Below are positions 7,069-12,428 of a stretch of 13,015 nt of DNA, one piece after another. A program made the translations under genes and the position numbers. Each line of letters opens with the position of its first letter. The stretch's first letter is position 1. The notes below the pieces were generated by a model. That model saw only the letters and a list, made by a program, of their open reading frames with translations, made no database searches and had not been told where the DNA came from. Source of the DNA: Candidatus Omnitrophota bacterium (lineage in GTDB: Bacteria > Omnitrophota > Gorgyraeia > 2-01-FULL-45-10). The DNA lies in the NCBI GenBank assembly GCA_026387165.1, contig JAPLMG010000004.1, positions 1-13,015 on the forward strand, read 5' to 3'.

Positions 7069-7096
7069 AGTATATCATATATAGTCATTTTGTCAA
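7069..7096 (-). promoter_or_regulatory. Promoter of the ATPase gene
   Basis: Minus strand: TTGACA (7091-7096), 16 bp, TATACT (7069-7074), unrelated to R1 outside the boxes. Just upstream is an imperfect palindrome, gatatgcatttcatatg (7112-7128), that could be a regulator site. Confidence 0.7.
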
Positions 7097-7163
7097 ATTG
7101 TTTTACATAATGATATGCATTTCATATGTTTACTATAGGAAATGTAGCAATAATTTTCAATAT

Positions 7164-7182
7164 GAAAAAACATGCCCGGAGT
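7164..7182. repeat. R2 copy 4, 5' fragment only
   Basis: Only the first arm (gaaaaaacatgcccgg) survives, followed by unrelated sequence. It lies 3' of the truncated DUF1016 gene, the usual side for R2. Confidence 0.6.
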
Positions 7183-7216
7183 AGTGTCAAGATAATTGGG
7201 CGCTTTCGTGTTTGTC

Positions 7217-7236
7217 ATTCCCGCGAAAGCGGGAAT
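7217..7236. repeat. Short palindrome of the ATTCCCGC-GAAA type
   Basis: Arms ATTCCCGC and GCGGGAAT around GAAA, preceded by GTC and followed by CTA. This is a dispersed intergenic hairpin seen in many environmental bacteria. It abuts the stop codon (7237-7239) of the truncated DUF1016 gene, so its insertion or an adjacent deletion probably removed the gene's end. Confidence 0.85.
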
Positions 7237-7887
7237 CTATAAATGATCCTGCTGGATACGGTATAAGCGCCCCTTTTTGGATCGGGCTCCTAAATTCTTA
7301 TTGCTTTCGTATAGTTTAGGCTGCGGCGATAATCCGGTAAATTCCAAAACATACGGATCCTTGATCATATCATTATAGGACTGCAATTCCTGGCCCTTCA
7401 GGGCCAACTTCATGAGACTTTTCCTGTTTTTGCTTAAAGCAAGGCGTTCAAAAAGAAGGCTGCCTTTTTGGCGCTCCAATTCCCGCGCGGACCATCTGTT
7501 CTTAACGCATTCGATTTCATAAAATGAGCGCGCCATGGGATTATCAACCCTCATAAGAATGCGATAATGCGTCCAACTCAATTCTCGACGCAGTGCGTCG
7601 AGAATTGGATAAATAAGATATAGATGTCTGATATTACGCAAATTCGACTCATCGAACCCTTTTCCGAATTCAGCAGTAAGCTTCACTGCAAGGTTGCTCA
7701 ATACCGATTTGCCATAGCTGGCGCGGGCTTCCCCTCTTTGTTCTTCTTCGACAATTTCTTTTCCAATGCGCCAATAGGCCGTGACCATCTCCGTGTTAAC
7801 CACACGGACGACATTGCCTCTGGCGTTCTCAATGATCGTGCGCATCCGATCATAGACGCTATGTTCCGCGCTCGAGATCTTCTTCAT
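7237..7887 (-). pseudogene. DUF1016 (YhcG-like) gene lacking its C-terminal nuclease domain
   Basis: 216 residues against about 340-370 for full-length family members. The N-terminal DUF1016 domain is complete: VVNTEMVTAYWRIGKEIVEEEQRG, LAVKLTAEFGKGFDESNLRN, ELSWTHYRILMRV, and the linker up to DPYVLEFTGLSPQPKLYESN. The PD-(D/E)XK nuclease domain that should follow is replaced by a short unrelated tail ending at a dispersed palindrome. GGAG lies seven bases before the ATG, so the stub may still be translated. It has no R1 leader, and R2 copy 5 lies just upstream. The first 381 bp are nearly identical to the stub at 10292. A functional DNA-binding fragment cannot be excluded. Confidence 0.8.
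7579..7607. repeat. Palindrome inside the DUF1016 stub
   Basis: Arm CAATTCTCGACGC (7579-7591), loop AGT, perfect 13-bp complementary arm 7595-7607. It lies in codons for PILDALRRELSW. It differs from the palindrome in the near-identical copy at 9984-10012 by two base pairs, both changed on both arms. Confidence 0.92.
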
Positions 7888-7916
7888 AATTTTTCTCCTT
7901 CAATAAATTTTATGAA

Positions 7917-7996
7917 ATAAAAAACATGCCCGGCATCGTAAGCCAAGACCATATGGGTGATATGGGGCTCCGGTGCCTGCAATACCGGCACGCATA
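7917..7996 (-). terminator. R2 copy 5: terminator-like repeat 3' of a DUF1016 pseudogene
   Basis: Full left half (aaacatgcccggcatcgtaagcc, inner CCATAT/ATATGG) with an altered right arm (CAATACCGGCACGCAT). It begins 2 bp after the stop codon at 7999. On the minus strand it ends in a run of six or seven T. Confidence 0.55.
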
Positions 7997-7998
7997 TT

Positions 7999-8782
7999 CT
8001 AACCCATTAATTCCTGCTGTATCGGTAGTTTCAGGGCTTTCGCGTCAGGCAGGTTCCCCCTGAACGCTTTGGGCAGTTTCTTCGTCAAATAGTATTCAGC
8101 TACTCCGATAGGTTTTTTTACACTACGCAAAGCATATTCCACCACAATACTGTCTCTATCCGCGCACAGTATGATACCTATTGGCGAATTCTAATTCCCG
8201 TTCAATAACAGGTTTTTTAATGTCGAGAAAATCAAGATTATAGGCGCTTTTAATGGATTCATCGGCCTGTTCAGCAAGATGCTCCGGAAGAGTTTTCGGA
8301 AAATTATGCTGTTTCGGCATATTTTTTTGATATTGATACGCCCCGGCTTTGATCTGATTTAACAGAACATTGCGGCTCCAGCCCATTTCAGCCGTCGCGC
8401 GAATATAATACTCGCGTTCTTTAGCGTCTTTGACCATCTGCATTATCACAATATTCTGCCCCCATGGAATTTCTCGCACAAGCTGTGCGAGTTTTGCATT
8501 ATCTTTGTACGCAAGATATAAAAGCCTCATTCTCCATAAATTTTGTACAGAAAAACCTGACACTCCGTTAAACTCTTCGGCTAAATCAAGTGCGAGTTTT
8601 TCAACAACTGCATCTCCCCATTTATATTGTTCCTGCCTCTTTACAATAGTTTTACCGATATCCCAATATAATTTTATAAGTTCCTTATTAACTGATCTGA
8701 CGGCCTGAATTCGGGCCGTAATAATACGCGCTTTAATCTCCCTCAAAAACCTGCCATATTCCCTGTTTGTCAAAATTTTCAT
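7999..8782 (-). pseudogene. DUF1016 (PDDEXK nuclease) gene with frameshifting internal deletion
   Basis: The N-terminal part is open from 8782 to 8156 (208 residues): MKILTNREYGRFLREIKAR, SVNKELIKLYWDIGKTIV, KLAQLVREIPWGQNI, ending in the family linker NLDFLDIKKPVIERELE, after which the frame goes wrong. A second frame, 8190 to 7999, gives the family C terminus: NSPIGIILCADRDSIVVEYA, KKPIGVAEYYLTKKLP, ending at TAG. The catalytic core normally between them (about 80 residues) is missing; the junction shows a doubled GAATT, so deletion between short repeats is likely. GGAG lies before the ATG. Its R1 copy has lost the promoter, so it could only be read from the Bro-N gene upstream. Confidence 0.85.
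8473..8491. repeat. Palindrome inside the frameshifted DUF1016 gene
   Basis: Arms CTCGCACA and TGTGCGAG (8 bp) around AGC, in codons for LAQLVRE, at the same protein position as the palindromes at 7579, 9984, 11778 and 4758. Confidence 0.88.
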
Positions 8783-8818
8783 CTTGATCTCCGGAATTAT
8801 AAATAACTAAAAACCTAC

Positions 8819-8856
8819 AAAAAAATAACCCCACTTAAATCTTTTTAAAGATTCGA
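8819..8856 (-). terminator. R1 copy 4: attenuator hairpin remnant without promoter
   Basis: The T-rich tract, CCCCACTTAAATCTTT and AAAGATTC of R1 remain, but the closing CGGGG and the promoter are replaced by gagcgcgatttacatc. The inner stem survives, the base of the stem does not. It lies between the Bro-N stop and the DUF1016 pseudogene. Confidence 0.65.
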
Positions 8857-8881
8857 GCGCGATTTACATCACGACGCCGTA

Positions 8882-9724
8882 TCATACACCTTTCTTTATC
8901 CTCTTCTGAGATTCCCTTTCTATTAAGTAGTTCTGTCTTGAGACGATCGGACGCTTTAACCGCTTTTCCAAAGCTTTCCGCGCGTTGCCCGCGATCTTAC
9001 CGCCTTGGCACGCGATTTGCTGGTTCGCCGGCAGACCCCTGGGTAGTTCCTTTTTGGAGATAGCGGTGGTTGATGCTTCAGCAAGCATATTGAGTACCAG
9101 CTCAAGGTTGGTCATATTATCATGCAGACTTTGCTTCTTGAGACCTTTTATTTTTTTGTACCCTTTCACGCTTCTGCCTGCCCATGCGCACGTGATCTCA
9201 TCGGTTAATATCGCGTATTCTATCCCCTCTTTCATGCCCCGATCCTGCCACTCGTCGGTCAGCTCTTTGCGCACTTCAATGCTTTTGAGTCTCTGATTGA
9301 TCCATTCTCTCGAATACCCTTTCTTAAGATATGTTTTCATGGCCCGTTCCATCGCCAGCTCAGGATCCTCGGTTTCTTCAATGCGTTCGTAGCCTACTTT
9401 AGCCAGCCACAGCTTGAACGGTTCCGCCTTAGGCGAGGGGATGGATTGAATAACGCGAAACAAATCTTCGGTGGATAAACAGTCCGTCTCTCTTTGCTTT
9501 CCATCCGGAGCAGCCATTTTCAACTGTACGATTTTTTCGTACACTTCACTTCCTTCTGCATGAAGCTTCGTTTTGAGATCGCTCCAATATCGTCTTGGGA
9601 TTGTGGAGTCGGTCAATATTTGTACAATATCCACTACAGAAAAATACCAAAGCTCCTTGTCTCCATCCCAATGCCTACGAACAGTGTTTTGATGAAAAAG
9701 AACAAGTGATTGTGATTGCTTCAT
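8882..9724 (-). CDS. Bro-N domain, phage antirepressor-like protein
   Basis: 280 residues. The N terminus LVLFHQNTVRRHWDGDKELWYFSVVDIVQILTD and PRRYWSDLKTKL follow the BRO-N pattern, a DNA-binding domain of phage antirepressors and baculovirus BRO proteins. The middle carries DCLSTEDLFRVIQSIPSPKAEPFKLWLAKV, also typical. The C-terminal half (about 120-280) is helical and basic, ending in QGGKIAGNARKALEKRLKRP and a lysine/arginine-rich tail. The length agrees with chromosomal relatives, so it looks intact. A strong AGGAGG lies nine bases before the ATG, and R1 copy 5 precedes it. No palindrome like those in its DUF1016 and ORF6N neighbours was found in it. Confidence 0.85.
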   Translation of the reverse strand: MKQSQSLVLFHQNTVRRHWDGDKELWYFSVVDIVQILTDSTIPRRYWSDLKTKLHAEGSEVYEKIVQLKMAAPDGKQRETDCLSTEDLFRVIQSIPSPKAEPFKLWLAKVGYERIEETEDPELAMERAMKTYLKKGYSREWINQRLKSIEVRKELTDEWQDRGMKEGIEYAILTDEITCAWAGRSVKGYKKIKGLKKQSLHDNMTNLELVLNMLAEASTTAISKKELPRGLPANQQIACQGGKIAGNARKALEKRLKRPIVSRQNYLIERESQKRIKKGV

Positions 9725-9756
9725 AACATTTCCCTCCTTTGGCTATAAGAACTCAT

Positions 9757-9802
9757 AAAAATAAATAACCCCGCTTAAATCTTTTAAAAGATTCAAACGG
9801 GG
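9757..9802 (-). terminator. R1 copy 5: terminator-like attenuator hairpin
   Basis: CCCCG (9769-9773) with CGGGG (9798-9802), inner AAATCTTTT/AAAAGATT, then TTATTTATTTTTA on the minus strand. It lies between the promoter and the Bro-N start. Confidence 0.78.
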
Positions 9803-9818
9803 CTATGCGCGTGAACTC

Positions 9819-9846
9819 AATATACCACACAGCGTGTTTCTGTCAA
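9819..9846 (-). promoter_or_regulatory. R1 copy 5: sigma70-type promoter of Bro-N
   Basis: TTGACA (9841-9846), 16 bp, TATATT (9819-9824) on the minus strand. The spacer holds a small palindrome, ACAC-GCT-GTGT, also present in copy 6 but degraded in copies 1-3; it could bind a regulator or be chance. Confidence 0.75.
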
Positions 9847-9872
9847 GCACTTTCGATTGCGTTCAAAATTAC

Positions 9873-10292
9873 TCAGCTATATAAACCCTCTGTCCGTCCA
9901 TCATTATCTTCGCATTCGATTTCATAAAATGAGCGCGCCATGGGATTATCAATCCTCATAAGAATGCGACAATGCGTCCAACTCAATTCGTGACGCAGTG
10001 CGTCACGAATTGGAAAAATAAGATATAGATGTCTGATGTTGCGCAAATTCGACTCATCGAACCCTTTGCCGAATTCAGCAGTAAGCTTCACGGCAAGGTT
10101 GCTCAATACCGATTTGCCATAGCTGGCGCGGGCTTCCCCTCTTTGTTCTTCTTCGACAATTTCTTTTCCAATGCGCCAATAGGCCGTGACCATCTCCGCG
10201 TTGACCACACGGACGACATTGCCTCTGGCGTTCTCAATGATCGTGCGCATCCGATCATAGACGCTATGTTCCGCGCTCGAAATCTTTTTCAT
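9873..10292 (-). pseudogene. Truncated DUF1016 copy, N-terminal part only
   Basis: 139 residues, of which the first 127 (to FYEIEC) match the stub at 7887 almost exactly; the last 12 (EDNDGRTEGLYS) are unrelated and end by chance. Both the second half of the DUF1016 domain and the nuclease are gone. The 381 bp shared with 7507-7887 differ at about 15 positions by eye with no indel. Similarity stops at the ATG on the 5' side: the Shine-Dalgarno of the other copy is missing here and R2 copy 6 begins 6 bp upstream, so translation is doubtful. It lies upstream of R1 copy 5. Confidence 0.85.
9984..10012. repeat. Palindrome inside the second DUF1016 stub
   Basis: Arm CAATTCGTGACGC (9984-9996), loop AGT, perfect 13-bp complementary arm 10000-10012, in codons for PIRDALRHELSW. 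TC of the other copy is GT here and the partner arm changed to match. Confidence 0.92.
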
Positions 10293-10298
10293 AAATGA

Positions 10299-10373
10299 AC
10301 AACATGTCCGGCATCGTAGGCCAGGTCCATATGGGTGATATGGGGCCCGAGTGCCTGCGACGCGGGCATATTT
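10299..10373. repeat. R2 copy 6
   Basis: Complete R2 (ATGTCCGG...CGCGGGCAT, inner CCATAT/ATATGG). Unlike most copies it has no minus-strand gene ending before it; it abuts the ATG of the truncated DUF1016 copy. A former neighbour may have been lost. Confidence 0.65.
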
Positions 10374-10660
10374 AACAGTCGGAAGAATAAGGACTGTCCC
10401 ATTTTTCCATAGGCAATCTCTCTTTTTAGTTTTTAACCAAAATATTTTCTCGTCGGATAAAAACTATTTAAAAATAAATTGCAATAATTTTACTCTTTTT
10501 TCCGTCTTATAGTATAGCCAGCAAGGCAATAGCATAGCAGTAGGCACCAAATTTGCGTAGCAAATTTGGTAGGGGGACATAACGCCTATACAGGCAGAAA
10601 CCATTTGCGTAAGTTCAGGGTTCCATCCTGAGCGAAGCGAAGGATGAAAGAGAGGTAATT
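10374..10660. other. AT-rich intergenic region upstream of the plus-strand ORF6N gene
   Basis: No coding frame. It holds a GGACTGTCC palindrome (10392-10400), a half REP motif GCAATCTC (about 10413), a very AT-rich stretch (10430-10510), the GTAG-flanked hairpin at 10540-10573, and a CATCCT...AGGATG hairpin at 10624-10646 of the CATCCTGAGCGAAGCGAAGG type. GAGAGG lies six bases before the ORF6N ATG. I see no convincing -35/-10 pair and no R1 copy. Confidence 0.6.
10540..10573 (+). repeat. REP-like GTAG hairpin
   Basis: GTAGGC followed by arm ACCAAATTTGC (10546-10556), loop GTA, complementary arm 10560-10570, then AGG. The flank AGTAGGCAYC...GRTAGG is shared with the hairpin at 318-343 on the minus strand, and the arm and apex with the one at 373-400. 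A GTAG foot plus hairpin is the form of REP elements; no RAYT gene is in the window. Confidence 0.65.
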
Positions 10661-11203
10661 ATGAAGGATTTAATACCCCAGGAGGTTATTGAAAACAAAA
10701 TTTATATTATTAGAGGACAAAAGGTTATGCTAAGCACGCATTTGGCTAAACTTTATGGGGTAGAAACAAGAATTCTTATCCAAGCAGTTAAGCGTAATGT
10801 AGAAAGATTTCCGGAAGATTTTATGTTTCAACTAACATCAGCAGAGACGCAATCTTTGAGATCACAATCTGTGATCTCAAATGTAACATCGCAGCTTGCG
10901 GCCCCAGGCAGAGGAGGAACTCGGTATCTACCATACGCTTTTACGGAACAAGGCGTAGCTATGCTATCCGGCGTTCTTAATAGCAAGAGAGCCATTAATG
11001 TTAACATAGCTATTATGCGCGCCTTTGTTAAATTACGGCAGATCTTGTCCACGCATAAAGAGCTTGCCCATAAACTTAACGAACTCGAACGAAAAACCGA
11101 AAAGCACGACGTAGAAATACAAAGTATCTTTGAAGCAATACGTCAGCTCATGGCTCCACCGCCGGAAAAGCCGCGCCGCATTATAGGCTTTAAGCAGGAA
11201 TAG
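10661..11203 (+). CDS. ORF6N domain (phage regulator-like) protein, second copy
   Basis: 180 residues and the only confident plus-strand gene. MKDLIPQEVIENKIYIIRGQ, HLAKLYGVETRILIQAVKRN, RFPEDFMFQL and RYLPYAFTEQGVAMLSGVLN define the ORF6N domain; a helical tail ends in MAPPPEKPRRIIGFKQE, nearly as in the copy at 5569. It has an insertion (VTSQLAAPGRGGT) where the other copy reads SWGGARR. Codons for LRSQSVIS form a 27-nt palindrome. Its leader differs from the minus-strand copy: no R1, but a REP-like hairpin and a CATCCT...AGGATG hairpin. It converges on the DUF1016 gene at 12090 across R2 copy 7. Confidence 0.88.
   Translation: MKDLIPQEVIENKIYIIRGQKVMLSTHLAKLYGVETRILIQAVKRNVERFPEDFMFQLTSAETQSLRSQSVISNVTSQLAAPGRGGTRYLPYAFTEQGVAMLSGVLNSKRAINVNIAIMRAFVKLRQILSTHKELAHKLNELERKTEKHDVEIQSIFEAIRQLMAPPPEKPRRIIGFKQE
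10855..10881. repeat. Palindrome inside the plus-strand ORF6N gene
   Basis: Arms TTTGAGATCACA and TGTGATCTCAAA (12 bp, perfect) around ATC. Relative to 5349-5375, three positions per arm differ and all three are matched by the partner arm. Confidence 0.92.
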
Positions 11204-11293
11204 ACGTTTGGGGTCGCAAATTACGGCCTCACATCGCACCGGACTTTACCACAATGGGTAAATTCTGTACTTTTCTGCCTTTAAATACCGCAT

Positions 11294-11368
11294 GAAAAAA
11301 CATGCCCGGCATCGTAAGCCAAGACCATATAGGTGATATGGGGCTCCGGTGCCTGCGACGCGGGAGAT
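11294..11368 (-). terminator. R2 copy 7: terminator-like repeat between convergent genes
   Basis: R2 with inner CCATAT/ATATGG and a right end CGCGGGAG instead of CGGGCAT. It begins 2 bp after the stop of the minus-strand DUF1016 gene; the minus strand ends in TGTTTTTTC. A short TTTACC/GGTAAA hairpin (11245-11262) lies between it and the plus-strand ORF6N gene. Confidence 0.55.
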
Positions 11369-11370
11369 TA

Positions 11371-12090
11371 TTAATCAATGGCTATGTCTTCTAATAATTT
11401 GGATATTTGCTCCGGGGAAGGCAGTGCTCGCCTGAGATCTTTTGGCAGGCGTTCGGTCATCAAGTATGTAGCCACACCTATTGGTTTTTTGCTTTCCCGA
11501 AGCGCATATTCTACGATTGTCCTGGCCTTTGATTTGCAGACAATAATTCCTATGGATGGGTTTTCTCCTTTCGCGCGGACTCTATCATCCAAAACGGCAA
11601 GATAAAACTGCATCTTACCGACATACTCCGGCAGAAATTTTCCAACTTTCAATTCAATCGCTACAAGACACTTCAGGTGGCAATGATATAAAAGAATATC
11701 AATAAAGAACTCGTCTCCTTCTTCAAGATCATCCTTACAGTTCTCCATAATGATAATGTTATGGGTCCATCCTATTTCTTGCACCAATGGTGCAAGTTTT
11801 TGATTTTTACTATAATGACTGTAAAATTTACGCATGCGCCATATGTTATCTTTCGAATAACCCTGCATTCCGGGAAATTCATTTTGCAGATCTTTAGCAA
11901 GATTTTCCACGATGGATTTGCCCCAACCGTGCTTTTTCTGTTCCTCAACTATAAGAGCGCCTATATCCCAATAAAGAGCTATCAGCTCCTTATTGACGGC
12001 TTTCAAAGCCTCATATTGCGCCTTACGAATTCTACGCTTAATCTCCTGCACTAAATTTCTGTAATCATTGATGCCCGAGACCTGTTTCAT
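11371..12090 (-). CDS. DUF1016 / PDDEXK nuclease protein with in-frame internal deletion
   Basis: 239 residues from ATG 12090, chosen over 12117 because AAGGGGG lies just upstream and MKQVSGINDYRNLVQEIK matches the family start. The N-terminal DUF1016 domain runs to LAPLVQEIGWTHNIIIMENC; the frame then jumps through KDDLEEGDEF into the nuclease domain FFIDILLYHCHLKCLVAIEL-KVG, with the D...ExK residues of a PD-(D/E)XK site, then KPEYVGKM-like and NPSIGIIVCKSKARTIVEYA, and a normal C terminus. About 100 residues of the second half of the DUF1016 domain and the linker are missing, yet the frame is open. It is the only DUF1016 copy here that keeps the nuclease motif. R1 copy 6 precedes it, R2 copy 7 follows. 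Confidence 0.83.
   Translation of the reverse strand: MKQVSGINDYRNLVQEIKRRIRKAQYEALKAVNKELIALYWDIGALIVEEQKKHGWGKSIVENLAKDLQNEFPGMQGYSKDNIWRMRKFYSHYSKNQKLAPLVQEIGWTHNIIIMENCKDDLEEGDEFFIDILLYHCHLKCLVAIELKVGKFLPEYVGKMQFYLAVLDDRVRAKGENPSIGIIVCKSKARTIVEYALRESKKPIGVATYLMTERLPKDLRRALPSPEQISKLLEDIAID
11778..11796. repeat. Palindrome inside the deleted DUF1016 gene
   Basis: Arms CTTGCACC and GGTGCAAG (8 bp) around AAT, in codons for LAPLVQE; same protein position as in the other DUF1016 copies. Confidence 0.88.
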
Positions 12091-12115
12091 AGGTTCCCCC
12101 TTTTTAATACCGTAC

Positions 12116-12156
12116 AAATAAAAACCGCCTGACTCTTCTTAAAAGAATCAAGCGGT
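12116..12156 (-). terminator. R1 copy 6: attenuator hairpin with different stem sequence
   Basis: ACCGC at 12124-12128 pairs with GCGGT at 12152-12156, with inner GACTCTT/AAGAATC; the minus strand continues TTTTATTTG. The position and shape match the other R1 attenuators, but the stem sequence is largely different and lies about 30 nt farther from the promoter. Confidence 0.75.
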
Positions 12157-12189
12157 AAACCTATTTAATCTTATCCCGGACGCAAACTC

Positions 12190-12217
12190 AATATACCACA
12201 CAGCGTGTTTCTGTCAA
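12190..12217 (-). promoter_or_regulatory. R1 copy 6: sigma70-type promoter of a DUF1016 gene
   Basis: TTGACA (12212-12217), 16 bp, TATATT (12190-12195) on the minus strand, with the same surroundings as copy 5, including ACAC-GCT-GTGT in the spacer. Confidence 0.75.
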
Positions 12218-12231
12218 GCACTTTCGAGATG

Positions 12232-12306
12232 AAAAACATGCCCGGCATCGCAGCTGAGACCATATGGGTGATATGGGGCTCGAACGCCTGCGGCGCGGGC
12301 ATATTT
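12232..12306 (-). terminator. R2 copy 8: terminator-like repeat
   Basis: ATGCCCGG...CGCGGGCAT with CGCCGCA/TGCGATG extending the stem and an inner CCATAT/ATATGG; T tract on the minus strand. It directly abuts R1 copy 6, showing the composite R2-R1 junction without a gap. Confidence 0.6.
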
Positions 12307-12310
12307 AATC

Positions 12311-12427
12311 GTCATTGCGAAGCCGCCAAAGGCTTCTTCCGTCATTGCGAGCGCGCTTTGGCCTCTTCGTCATTGCGAGGAGGCCTAGCCGGCCGCAGGC
12401 CGGCATGGCCGACGAAGCAATCTCTCT
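12311..12427. repeat. REP-type array (GTCATTGCGA ... GAAGCAATCTC)
   Basis: GTCATTGCGA occurs at 12311, 12341 and 12369, about 30 bp apart, and the array closes with GACGAAGCAATCTCTC. A GCCGGCC/GGCCGGC hairpin (about 12388-12408) lies in the last unit. This is a widespread intergenic repeat type; it ends where the upstream gene's stop codon begins (12429-12431). Confidence 0.85.
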
Positions 12428-12428
12428 T

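Noticed and set aside
10480..10520. Promoter for the plus-strand ORF6N gene (TTGCAA ... TATAGT)
   Set aside because: The spacing is about 23 bp, too long for a sigma70 promoter; in such an AT-rich stretch chance matches are expected.
12311..12380. CRISPR array from the spaced GTCATTGCGA repeats
   Set aside because: Only three short 10-bp repeats with unequal, REP-like intervening DNA; no cas genes and no repeat of typical CRISPR length.
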